Assembly: GCA_013339895.1 (NCBI GenBank)
Contig: JABACO010000006.1
Coordinates: 5,539,704-5,603,703 of the forward strand
Direction: 5' to 3'
Length of the DNA: 64,000 nt
DNA from: Ephydatia muelleri
Lineage: Eukaryota; Porifera; Demospongiae; Spongillida; Spongillidae
Each line of letters opens with the position of its first letter. The first letter of the stretch is position 1. The translations under genes and the position numbers were made by a program. This document shows positions 1 through 26,046 of the stretch, piece by piece. The notes beneath the pieces were generated by a model that had not been told where the DNA came from, did not search any database, and saw only the letters and a program-made list of their open reading frames with translations.

Positions 1-80
1 GTCATTTCTATCTATAGCTGCAACCTTCACTACACTGTATGTCATTTCTATCTATAGCTGCAACCTTCACTACACTGTAT
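1..80. repeat. 40-bp tandem duplication
   Basis: Bases 1-40 and 41-80 are the same 40-bp unit repeated head to tail. The array may continue beyond the window edge. It lies in the region that would be an intron or 3' part of the minus-strand ATPase gene. Confidence 0.9.
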
Positions 81-991
81 GTCATGCCCCATCACCGCAG
101 CATCCCACCACACTTCAAACCCCTCACCTCCTTGTACCCTTCCCCTCCCCATCACCCTCCCCATCTCACCATCACCCACCCCATCCACTATCACTCTCCC
201 ATCCCACCTACACCCTCACCATCCTACCATCACCCTCTTCCACCACCATCAACACACATCCCACCTACACCCTAATCATCTTCACCCTTCCACCATTACC
301 CTCCCGCCCTCCCATCCAACACAAATCTCGTGCACAGCTGGTCAGCCATTGAGCTGCCTCAACACTACATTAAACCCAACCTTTGATGCACACATTGTGA
401 GAAAGGGTGTGTGTGCAAATACACAAGGCACTTCCACACAATGCAACTCGTCAGATACAGAGGGCAGGGTCTCCATTTTCTACAAAGAATCCCCCCCCCC
501 CCCCCCCCCACGACAATAGAACACTAAGTAATCATGTACAGGTACTTTGGACTTCCCCCCCCCCCCCCCCCCCCCCCCACCCCCTTCTCTCTTCTCACCC
601 CTCTAAGGTTAGGGGAACAAACCAGTGTTCCACTCACATTTTCCTGCATGGTCCAATATTACTCCCTTCACCATACCAGCTGGGCAACTGCCCTTCCTCC
701 TCCCCCCCCATCCCACTCCATCCCCTCCCGCCCCACCGACCATCACAGCAGGCCTTCCTTTCCCACCCCCACTCTCATCCTCTTCCCATCCCCACTCTCA
801 TTCTCTTCCCATTCCCACTCTCATCCTCATCCCATCCCCACTCTCATCCTCATCTTCCTCCCCACCCCCACTCTCATCCTCCTCCCACCCCCACTCTCAT
901 CCTCCTCCCATCCCCACTCTCATTCTCCTCCCATCCCCACTCTCATCCTCCTCCCCACCCCAACTCGTCCTCCTCCCCATCCCCCAGGTAC
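81..991. other. low-complexity C-rich/CCACTCTCATCCT region, no exon seen
   Basis: This stretch consists of C-rich simple sequence, including poly-C runs near 490-508 and 557-578 and an imperfect repeat of about 18 bp (ATCCCCACTCTCATCCTC) at roughly 760-960. The following ATPase exon, which should begin with a VCLTLTA-type motif, is not visible here. It is presumably left of the window, so this is best read as intron. Confidence 0.7.
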
Positions 992-6790
<5,799 letters not shown>

Positions 6791-8591
6791 CCTTCCACAC
6801 AAAGAAAGCTTTACGCTTAAGCTCGTGCTTCGGGAAGGGGACCCGCCCTTATAGTACTCAAAAACCTCGATTTAGCGCACAGGAAGTAGTGTCACAATAA
6901 TATTGTAAATTAGAAAGAGGCTATCCATGATTATCTATTTCCTATGATCCTGTCGTGCATAATAATAACTCGAGAGATGCACGCGCGTAACGTGAACCTA
7001 TGAAGTCATCGTATTAAAAGTGCGCAGCACAATACATCTGTGGTAATTGGGGTCTGCCCTTTAACTGTACTGAGTCAATACGATAGAAATAATAGTCAAT
7101 GAACACGTCTTGCTACAAATTTTTTTGCGTCAATGATTCACATTTGCATAACATTTGAACCCGCGTAATTGTTTGCGGGTAATCAAAATCGTTGTACACG
7201 CGAAAAAAGATGCTTATAAATTATTGTGCATCGAAAGATTAGGATTTTGGTTATGCCAGTTGATCATGTTAATTTTGAATAAATACAAACAGCCATGTGA
7301 TATAGAATGCTCGGACTTTTCTCCATAGTCTAATTTACTTTTTTAAATGGCAGACTGGCAGGATCAAATTAGCTTAACATTAAATCGACACCTACATGTA
7401 GGTGCCATTAGCATATTTAGGCGAACAGCCAGCTCGTGAAGTAAGAATATTAGGAAAATCAATTTAGTAAAAAGGGGCTTACAAGGTGGAGCGGAAGAAA
7501 TAATGCTAGCGAGCTCTGGTTGGGGCACGCCCCTAAATTAGCCTTAGTGGTTCCGATTAATTTTTATTTTATTTTTTTGCTGATAAGTATTCTTCACTCT
7601 TAAGCAGATATAATTTCGCCAAACGCACGTTATGTTTTAGTGAGTTCAAAAGTGTTGACGTGAAGCATATACATTAGTGGTTAGTCGTTAGCCACATGCA
7701 GCCAGTGTTGCATTGAGCCTTACCTTCTATATCATTTGAACTGCCACGACGCTAAACTAAAGATGTCTACCTGAAGCCAGCTTCTAACCTGAAGTACCCA
7801 ATATGTTGGTACACTGGCTGGAGGAGAATTAGAACAGATCCAACCAACCGTTTTCGGAAATGTTGGCATTATTTGATGTACCCCGGCATGTATTATATGA
7901 GCATAGCTGGATGGGGACTTGGTCACAATCATAATTAACTAACTGGTATTGGAAAGGGCCACACACAGTGTAAAGAGCATGAAAGCTCAAATTCCATCCC
8001 AATATAGTATGATGTAAATGTACACATTATCACTGATGACAATTTATTGCACAATGGAAACACTTGATTGGTCACTTCTATATGAAATATTATTACATCA
8101 GTTTCAGTTTTGCATGATGTACAATGCCCTCATCAAAAAGTCACTGCACAAGTAGCAGTATATGTTATTGACCAAGAGATACAGTCCCAAAATTAAATAA
8201 ATGGCAGCAAGTTCAACTAGTAAACACTGCATTAATCAAGTCTCAACACCATGTATTACATGATCTATGAAACATGATGTACTCATTGGATGCATGAGTG
8301 AAAATTCAGTTAATCAGATGATTATAGCCACAGAGTATCACTAATAAAAATATTCAGTCACTCGTCTTGCAATGAATTATAGACCTCTCTGCAAGTGTGT
8401 AGTTCATACTGCACAATGCTAATTGATACCAATTTTATTTTCAGCTGTGGCATCTGTTATTTAGTTATCATTATTTTTCCCAATCCTTTTTATATTTGAT
8501 ACATATTACTTAGTACAAAATAACAGCAAATCTATAAGCAGGAATGTAGGTTAATAGAATGCTGCACACAGAACAGATTTTACTTTGGAAA
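6791..8591. other. intergenic, upstream of ATPase gene 1
   Basis: This stretch contains the 5' flank of ATPase gene 1 on the right of its ATG and the 3' flank of the amidohydrolase gene. It is AT-rich with a few CpG-containing stretches near 6300-6550 and 6960-7030. I see no exon, RNA gene or repeat array that I can support. Confidence 0.5.
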
Positions 8592-10244
8592 TCACACAAA
8601 TCGAAACTCCTGTCCGTTCATGTAGGTTGCCTGTACCTTTATTAACTCGATACACTCACATGGCACTGTAAGTGGATTATGAGACAACACAACCATGTCT
8701 GCCACCTTGCCCACCTCCAAGGTACCCAAGCTGCGCTCGCAGAATATTTGCCACGCAGCATTGATGGTGCACGCCTTCAATGCGTGCTCAGCTGAGATGC
8801 GGTACTCGCTACCCAAAACTTTGCCTCCGTCTTCAAGCTTCGTTTTTCGAGACACTGCGGTTGCTATGGAACGGAATGGTTCGTGTGTGAGGGGGAAAAG
8901 CGGACTGTCTTCGTGTATAGAAAATTTGTGCCCGAAAGATTGCGCACTGGATAGTGGGGCCAGTCTCTTTCCTCTCTCTGGCCCAATGAGGTCCTCGCAC
9001 AGGCTCTTGCCATAATAGTATATAAGGTCAACAAGGAAGCTTGGGGTCACTCCCATCTCAGCAGCAGTCCCCAGCTGCTCGTGAGTGATGAGACCAACAT
9101 GCTCCATACGATAGCGGTGGTCCGGGCGAGGGAGCTCCGCAAGCAGCGCCCTGTAGGTGTCCAGCACCTGGCTGACGCAGCGATCACCATTGGCGTGAGT
9201 CGAGATCTGCCAACCGTTCCGGTGGAAAGGCTCCATCATCTCGCGCAGGGCGTCCGACGTGTAAGTGAGGCGACCGCGGTGATGGGGTGGGAAGCCTAGA
9301 CGCTTGACAAAGTCTGTATCGAGGTACTCCTCGTTTAGGGCCATCGTACCGGACTGAGCGTCGCCGTCAGCCCAGAACTTGACTCCCGCGATCCACACCC
9401 TGTCGCGTGATGGATCTGGCATGCTAGGGGCGACATTCGCGTCGGCCAGCAACGGCACTACGTACCGGGCAAGGCGGACTGGGCACCCGTCTTCATGTGC
9501 CACCTCCAGCCCGAGCTTGATCGTGTCCTTGTCGTTGCTGCCCAAGTCCACAACGGTGGTAAATCCCGAACGAGCGTACTCCCTGAAATGCTCCCGGTAG
9601 AGATCCTTCTTTGCTTCGTCCGTCAGACTGAGTCTGGCGGTTTGCATAATGTAATACATCGCTGGGTTTCTCAAGTGGCCGGTTGGTTGGCCATCTTTAT
9701 CCACGACGAACTCTCTTCCCGGACCTAACGAAGGAACGTTGCCGACGGCGACTCCTGCTTCGGCTAAGGCCCTGCGGTTAAACCAAGCATTATCAACGTC
9801 CACGGATATAATGAGGACTGGGACGGTAGCGGACACGTTGATGTCGATGAAGCCCGCGTCGAGCGCGGGGAGATCTTGAACGAGGCACTCGTCGTACCCG
9901 TAAAACACCGCCCACTCGCTTTTAGCCGGATCGAGCCTCCCGACGGACTCCCTCATCGTGGCGAAGACTTGCTGCGAGGTCGAGTGTGTGCGTGGCGAGA
10001 TGTCAGTGAAATAACGGAGCGAGGTAGTCAGAAACGGGTGCGTGTGTGCGGCAATGAAACCAGGCATGAGCGCCTGTCCCTTCAAGTCCACCAACTTGGT
10101 GGTAGCGTTCCGCAGCTGTAGCACATCGTCTTCCCTTCCTGCCGCTACTATCGTGTTAGCTTTTATCGCCAGGGCCTCAACTACAGGCTCCTTGTCGTTT
10201 AGAGTTATTATCTCGCCACCAATAAAAATCAGATCCGCCGCCAT
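8592..10244 (-). CDS. amidohydrolase family 3 (YtcJ-like) metal-dependent hydrolase, intronless
   Basis: A single uninterrupted 550-codon frame starts MAADLIFIGGEI, the composite beta-domain start typical of the amidohydrolase superfamily. PGFIAAHTHP at residues 61-70 holds the HxH metal ligands. Further ligand-type motifs are STHANGD near 351, YRMEHVG near 380 and SIHEDSPL near 443. Length matches family 3 (about 540-570 aa). Members hydrolyse C-N bonds of cyclic amides or related substrates; the substrate cannot be told from sequence. No signal peptide is evident, so a cytosolic enzyme is likely. It is visibly richer in G+C than its flanks and lacks introns, unlike the intron-dense neighbours. 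Bacterial transfer or retrocopying are both possible explanations. Start choice: the ATG at 10244 gives the family N-terminus. Confidence 0.9.
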   Translation of the reverse strand: MAADLIFIGGEIITLNDKEPVVEALAIKANTIVAAGREDDVLQLRNATTKLVDLKGQALMPGFIAAHTHPFLTTSLRYFTDISPRTHSTSQQVFATMRESVGRLDPAKSEWAVFYGYDECLVQDLPALDAGFIDINVSATVPVLIISVDVDNAWFNRRALAEAGVAVGNVPSLGPGREFVVDKDGQPTGHLRNPAMYYIMQTARLSLTDEAKKDLYREHFREYARSGFTTVVDLGSNDKDTIKLGLEVAHEDGCPVRLARYVVPLLADANVAPSMPDPSRDRVWIAGVKFWADGDAQSGTMALNEEYLDTDFVKRLGFPPHHRGRLTYTSDALREMMEPFHRNGWQISTHANGDRCVSQVLDTYRALLAELPRPDHRYRMEHVGLITHEQLGTAAEMGVTPSFLVDLIYYYGKSLCEDLIGPERGKRLAPLSSAQSFGHKFSIHEDSPLFPLTHEPFRSIATAVSRKTKLEDGGKVLGSEYRISAEHALKACTINAAWQIFCERSLGTLEVGKVADMVVLSHNPLTVPCECIELIKVQATYMNGQEFRFV

Positions 10245-11076
10245 TTTTATTCATACCGGGTGCTAGGCCTATTAACTATTTACGCTCCACCCCCTCCTGT
10301 TAAGAGTGAAGGCGTACAACCGTCCTCCAAAGTGTTGCCTGTCTCTGGTTTTGGAAAGGGGAGTGGTATGGGACGCGAATCGCAAAAGGAGTTAAAGGAG
10401 GAGACGCCACGTAAATAGTGGCGCAGGCCGTGCTCAAACGCCCGTATAAAAGGCGCTTGGATCCAACCGGAAATCACGTGAGCTCAACATCCTCAGAATG
10501 TTGTAAGCTCTTACGATTCTCACCCACACTTGCTGGTTACGTAGTTTTTACGTTGTTATGACGGGCAGGCAGATCAAGTACTTCTTAGTACTCGATCGCG
10601 CGCGTTTATTTGTTCTCGAAACAGACTTGCATTGTGTTTCAGTTTTTACTGGAGAGTGCATTGATCACTGTTACAAGCTCTGTGCGGCTTTACGTGAGTT
10701 TTAAAGGTGTGCGAAAGGTCAATTCTCACGTGCACATAATGATATGACAAAGAACTACAAACTGGTTGAGGCAAATTTAGTGCCAAATTTAGCATGACTG
10801 GATTTCGATCGCCTTTCGATCGTTCCTATCTATACCTTGGAATTTGCATCTCTTATATACCCAAATGAGTGGTTCGATCGGTATGCGTTGGGCCTGTGCA
10901 CGGCTTGTTATACTTGTGTTGTAACACATTGTAAATATACCGTGCAAAATAAAAAAACAAAACAACAAAATGAAGAAAACTTTTGAAAGCCCTGATTCCA
11001 GCGGTCTCATTCACTGGAAATCAAAAACCACATCTCCACGTGCTGAAATTTTTAAGCAGGAGGTTTTCTGTGAAAT
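10245..11076. other. intergenic, no gene resolved
   Basis: This is the 5' flank of the minus-strand amidohydrolase and of a possible plus-strand first exon at 11077. It contains GC-richer stretches near 10270-10450. No TATA or CCAAT assignment is defensible by eye. Confidence 0.4.
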
Positions 11077-11112
11077 ATGTCTTCCGAACCTAGCGCCGTT
11101 CCTAGAATAAAG
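11077..11112 (+). CDS. candidate first coding exon (MSSEPSAVPRIK)
   Basis: A 12-codon frame starts MSSEPSAVPRIK and ends exactly at a strong GTAAGG donor (phase 0). I could not connect it to a following exon. It could be an alternative first exon of ATPase gene 2 or belong to an unrecognised gene. There is no homology evidence. Confidence 0.25.
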
Positions 11113-13785
11113 GTAAGGTTATGTTGTCAGGCACACGATTCAGCAAAATGAATTAGTCAAACAAGTAACACAGGTAATTTAGAGCAATGCAAGCCAGTAT
11201 AGTACCGTACATATATAGACATACACAAGCCAGAATCAGCCACATTCCTACTCATCTGTGGTTCAATTGTACCAGTGATCAACCACATTCCTACACACTC
11301 ATCTATACAAGGTTGTGGTTGAATGTACCACTGGATGCCTGCCTGCGGCCTTTGTGGCTGACCTAAGCGTTTTTGTAGATGAGGGTTTTTCATAGTGCAG
11401 CCTCATATGCACTAATGGCTGCCGGCATAGTGAGAGGCTTCCTTTGTGGAACGTAACCTGGCTGTTGACAGGGACTCTCAGAATAGCAACTTTGGTGATC
11501 ACCCTGAATCACAGACAGGGACGCATATCACATATGGAATGCACTAATGCACTTAAAAGACACACAATCACACACATTCACATCATACACAGACATACAC
11601 ACATGCACACACACCCACTATGTAAATACAAACCTGAAAGTGCTTGCTGATGTTCATGATCATTGCACGTAGACGGACAGGGTTGCCACCACAGTTCCTC
11701 ATGCACCAATACAAGTGCACCTTGGTGCACTTTGCTGAATAGCCAGATATTCAATTTTAATCAATATGTACATAGAAAGTTCAGTGAACCACGTCCTATC
11801 CCTTGTACGGACCGTACCGGCACAGATATGACGCAACCAATAGATACCTTACCATGCCAAGTGTCACCATCCCGGGTTGTTGCACACACTGCTTTATAGT
11901 AGCCTGCATGGTAGTCATGGACTACCTCTGGGATGTTTAACCCACTTGTTAGAAAGAAAACGTGAAATTGTAAAAAGTTGGGACACAAGAGCAAACCTTG
12001 GGCAATAACTTGAGGCAAGACTATATTAGTGCATGCCACCTCCCTGGTCTGAGCAATTCTGTGCTGCTGTCTGGAAAGAGTGGAAATTCTAACAATCCTA
12101 TGTGTACTGAAATGGACGATACGCTGATAAACATGGGCATTTAGAACTTATGTGCATACCTTCCAGCCAGACAAGGTACCGTTGAGTGGTATGCATTTGA
12201 CGTAGCCAGACAAGGTACCGTTGAGTGGTATGCATTTGACGTAGAATCGTTCAAGCTAATTAGGCGGAACCCAGACAAATTCCAAAGATGGTCAGCACGC
12301 ACCATTATCGAGAATAATCATGTCAGTAATTTTTCTTTCACCATTCAAATCATGAACTGTTTTATATGAATAATCGGCTTATTGAATAGATCAGCACAGC
12401 GCTAAGGTAGTGTGCGGAAGCCTTTTGGTGGCTATAAAGAAAAGAGAAAGAGGCCGTCATATAAGTTCACAGAATTTTCTGAACGGCTGAATACTGTCTT
12501 CAACATCTGTCCATTGCACAAATAACAAAACAATAGGGGGTGGATCACGGGTAGATCATTGGTAATGTCAACATATATCATATTACAGCTCCACAAACAT
12601 CTAGGCACATATTGATGAAGGATGTATGGTATGATAAAAGCTTACAAGTACATGATGTTCATGCGAAGTGGACAATGTATCACCCAGATCTGTCAACCGA
12701 AAAGAGGTGACAAGCATACACAAGCACATCCAAGAGGTCGCCCAACAACAATAAACAGCATAACTGCCTGCATTAAAGGAATTGTTCCACCGCATGCATT
12801 GCACACCCAATCGTGATGTCCCACTGACCAGCACTAATAATTCAGCCATTCTGGACCACCTATAGTGTCCGATCTGATTAGATATCCTGTTCCAACCTCT
12901 GGAACTTTCATGTAGGACACTTGTGTGTACCACCTGCACAGTAAACTGATTCACAGCATTCAACTGCAGTGGTGTGAAGTTTCCCCGCTGTTTCTCAGTT
13001 GAACCTTTTTTTAATACCATCACATTTGAACCTGCACCTCCAATAGTCTTTACGCTGCTAGAGGACATCAAGGTCCACTGTGCAGCCTGCATGAGAGAAT
13101 TAAGGGTTGGAGATTACCCTACCCATGAGTGCAGTGCTGCACCTACCACGGATGACATGAGATGGTGTCTATGGCTGACACTAGTCCAGAAAAAACATTT
13201 TCAATCCCTACAGGAGGAACAGTTAAATATAGACATCACATTGTTCCCCTATTGTTTTGCTATTTGTGCTAACAGGTGAACATTCATGCAGGTAACACAG
13301 GGATGTACACCTACACACATGATGGCCAGCTCTAGCACGCTAAAAATGTGACACATGAGAGTTACAAAGTGTTAAAGAATCTGTTGGCAAGGGGGAACCT
13401 TCTGCTCTGCTAATAAATGAGGCTCAATACCTTGATGATGCAGAAAGACTGACATTGCTGCAGCCACCTCCTTACTTGTACAGGAAAGCACCCTTGCCAC
13501 TGTGTGAAATAGATAAAAATCAAATGTAAGTTTCAATACTTTGAGAGGGACCTACCAGGCTATGCACGACAAGGTGCAACGCCTACTGTGCATTGTTAAG
13601 GAGCACAACATAACAATGGCTCCACAAAACGTGGAAGCGAAACATCCTCCAACTAAACGAGTAAAACCTATCATTGTACCATAACTACTACAAGTCTATA
13701 CCTGTATATGCAAAACGCACATTCAACTTTAAACCGTTAACGTTAAGAAAAAATGTGTACGCATGGCAGTATAGCATACGCTGTA
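11113..13785. other. unresolved stretch with possible exon fragments
   Basis: No confident gene was found. Frames with some protein-like character are at 12601-13092 (minus) and at 12974-13120 (plus, with a C-x2-C and H-x-C pattern). They overlap on opposite strands, so at most one can be real. A minus-strand exon pair may join the exon at 13789-13908 to sequence near 13430-13510. Confidence 0.3.
12164..12243. repeat. 40-bp tandem duplication
   Basis: Two adjacent near-identical copies of a unit containing CAGACAAGGTACCGTTGAGT and GGTATGCATTTGACGTAG. Confidence 0.85.
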
Positions 13786-13788
13786 AGT

Positions 13789-13908
13789 ACCTTCTGTCTC
13801 GTTTGGTTTTCCGCTTTCAGTTCGGTCATAGAATTTGTCCTACGGGAGAATAAGCGCTTCAAAGTGGAGATGTCCGTGAAAAGTCGGTCGTTATTCGCGA
13901 GCTGCACC
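13789..13908 (-). CDS. candidate first coding exon of an unidentified minus-strand gene
   Basis: On the minus strand an ATG at about 13908 opens a 40-codon frame (MVQLANNDRLFTDISTLKRL and onwards, rich in Lys, Arg and Glu). It ends at an AAG|GTACTT donor in phase 0. Composition resembles the start of an intracellular protein. The next exon was not identified with certainty; an acceptor near 13504 opens a compatible frame. I do not recognise the product. Confidence 0.3.
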
Positions 13909-13976
13909 ATGTAGTGGAGCTACAGCTAAGCTATATGTGATTTGGGCCATAACTAGAACAATTTCCTAGACCCAAC

Positions 13977-14042
13977 GTTACGCAGCTGCGGGTGGATTAC
14001 ATCACCGCTACGCGTATTGTAAGCCACCCGCAGCAGCGTAAC
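13977..14042. repeat. 66-bp near-perfect hairpin
   Basis: A 19-bp arm at 13977-13995 (GTTACGCAGCTGCGGGTGG) pairs with 14024-14042 with one mismatch across a 28-base loop. It may be the remnant of a tiny MITE or a regulatory hairpin. It lies between the candidate minus-strand exon at 13789-13908 and the candidate plus-strand exon at 14321. Confidence 0.8.
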
Positions 14043-14320
14043 AGATGGGCACTTACATGTACTACACAAGTTATGACAAGTTTTCTCTGCATCACAACCA
14101 CTCCTCCATTCCCCGATTAGTATTTATATATGAAATTTTCTAGCGAAACTTCCGATACTCCAGTACTGAGTGCGGTACAAGTGATCGCGTGAGACCCTGC
14201 GATATGCATATGCAGGTATACAACAATGTATTGCCGAGAGATCAGTTCGGTTTGGTGCTAACTAATCCCTTCCACTTTAGATTCAGCAAGCATTGGAAGA
14301 TACCTGTACCAGCATTGGCC

Positions 14321-14367
14321 ATGACAGTAGAGCGAGGAGCGATACACAAACGTCGGTCATCGTCGAG
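14321..14367 (+). CDS. candidate first coding exon upstream of ATPase gene 2
   Basis: The frame MTVERGAIHKRRSSSR ends in phase 2 at a GTGAGA donor. It is basic, as ATPase alpha N-termini often are, and lies 1.2 kb upstream of the first recognisable ATPase gene 2 exon. The exon needed to bridge it (expected to end with a KKEIxM-like motif in phase 0) was not found, so the link is tentative. Confidence 0.3.
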
Positions 14368-15581
14368 GTGAGATCAGACTCCGGGGTACGTGGCGACAAA
14401 ACGAGAGTTGATAACGTTTGAGTGCAACGAGGGTGACTAGACTCGCACACTCCGAGGGGAGGAGCTTAGCTTTGGCAAAAGGGGAGAATTTCCATAATAA
14501 AAATGGATACCTATAATCCATTTGACCCTACGTGTACGAGACATAGTTGCGTTTTGTTCATCAATTATATTCCTTGCGTACGCAAAATCCCGCTCTTGCA
14601 AACGAGCAGCTTCAGTGCTGCACTGACTTATAGTAAAAGTCCAGTGAACATGTTGCTTCCAAAAAATTAAAATTATGTTGCACTGTTGTTTGCAGCCTTT
14701 CAAAACACACTGCACGTTTAAATTTTGATAGGCATGCATTTTCATCTGCTTTTAAAAGTGTTTTTATGTATTTATTTATTTAAATCGATCGGTGCATTTG
14801 TGATTACGTATTGAAGTAATAGCGTGCGACGAATCGCATGTGAAATTAGGTTGGAAATGTTCAAGCATACAGGGTAAAAATAAAAATAAAAATAAACTCG
14901 AACACAAACCGCAAAAGTTGGTGCAAAGTGTAGGTAAAGTACCATATTATCATAGGTTTATCGTAGTTGTCATAGGACACAATAGGTTTAGCGTATATTA
15001 CGTTATACAGCGTAGGCCGATGCACATCACATGAAGGGAATAATCCCTGCGGGCGCATCAATGGCTTTTGGCGCCGATGCAAATTCGTCAAGTCGTACAT
15101 GTATAGCTCCTTTTTAAAAGTGCAAATGTAGGTGCAGGAACACCGTCTTATGTTGTTGTTGCCAGATGGTGTTTTGCATCAAACGATCAACGAACATGCA
15201 TCTTGGATTGCTTCCAGTTGAAGTTAAACTTTACCCGTTACGACCACACCCGATGTACTTCCAGTTCAGTGACGGATGCCGAATAATTTGTCAGTCATAA
15301 CATATAAATTATATAGATTAATTTTAATTCTGGAATGCTTATTCTGTCGCCACAAAAATGTATATAAGATCACAAACTTACAGCTCTGGCCATGACGCAT
15401 ATGAATCAGGGCATCGAATTAATGCAGGAAAGAGAAAATGTGCATGCCTGTATGTGCTGCCTCACAATGGCATACGTTATGTTCCTGTTTGTTGCTTGTG
15501 CATGCATGCATGTATGTTATAGAAGAGGCATTGATTCATCCAAATATACACACTTCCACATGCACTTCTCCTGTTGCCTAG
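14368..15581. other. no gene resolved upstream of ATPase gene 2
   Basis: The stretch is AT-rich. It should contain at least one N-terminal exon of ATPase gene 2 by analogy with gene 1 exon 6566-6697, but no convincing counterpart was found. Confidence 0.4.
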
Positions 15582-25288
<9,707 letters not shown>

Positions 25289-25540
25289 ATGCTTCGATTC
25301 CACACCTTTCATATAAACTTCCATGCATATACATTGTTTTGTGTCTTTCTCTCGTGCTCTTCAAAGAAATGAAGAAACGAAGTTCTTATTTTTATGATTC
25401 CTACATGTATGTACTTATCAAATTAAGTTCATATGCACAACTATGTCGAAGTCACTGCAATTGGCTGTGTTTACTGCACTTATAGGGGAAATAAATATGC
25501 ATACGATAATTTTTGAAGTGGTAATTAAGTATGGCAGAGC

Positions 25541-25867
25541 ATGAAGCATCATTTGCCATACTTGTGTTTGAGCGAACCGTGTCATCAGGCTGGTGCAGCA
25601 ACCCTTGCTGCTGAGGCCCCTAAGCTCCACTCAAATGGACCCAAATGCCAAGAGTTGGGCTGGTCCTGCATTCCATTAGCTTTGGAGACATATGACAATT
25701 GGGGCAAGGAGGCCCACGATACCTTCTCCAGGCTGGAGTCCTACCTGGCCATTCATCAGACCTCCCCCAAATCACCAGTTGTGATAGAAATTGATGGCCG
25801 GTTGAATAGGGCCCTGGTTCGTTCCATTGTTAGAGCCATCCTGGCCAGGGAGCTCCTGCCCTCCTAA
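25541..25867 (+). pseudogene. 3' fragment of RLE retrotransposon (copy 1)
   Basis: The frame encodes the C-terminal 95-100 residues that follow the restriction-like endonuclease in the full-length copy: KCQELGWSCIPLALETY, then IDGRLNRALVRSIVRAILAR, then a stop. It is 5'-truncated and 259 bp downstream of the ATPase gene 2 stop. It is closest to the copy at 40134-40980, so the two belong to one subfamily. Confidence 0.85.
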
Positions 25868-26046
25868 CTGCTATTAGGTTGTGCCTTAGGGAATAATAGG
25901 TTGTACTCATAATATAGTGTTGTTTATGCTATAGCAATGCTCCGACAATATGGCATGCAATACGTGCCAAAACGTAAAAAAAAATTACGTATTGTACAAA
26001 GCATTATAATAATAATATACAACACACCTATATGTACTTAAAGTCT

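Noticed and set aside
12974-13279. 101-codon plus-strand ORF with a Cys/His pattern
   Set aside because: It overlaps a comparably open minus-strand frame at 12601-13092, has no acceptor or donor context that I could connect, and has no recognisable family.
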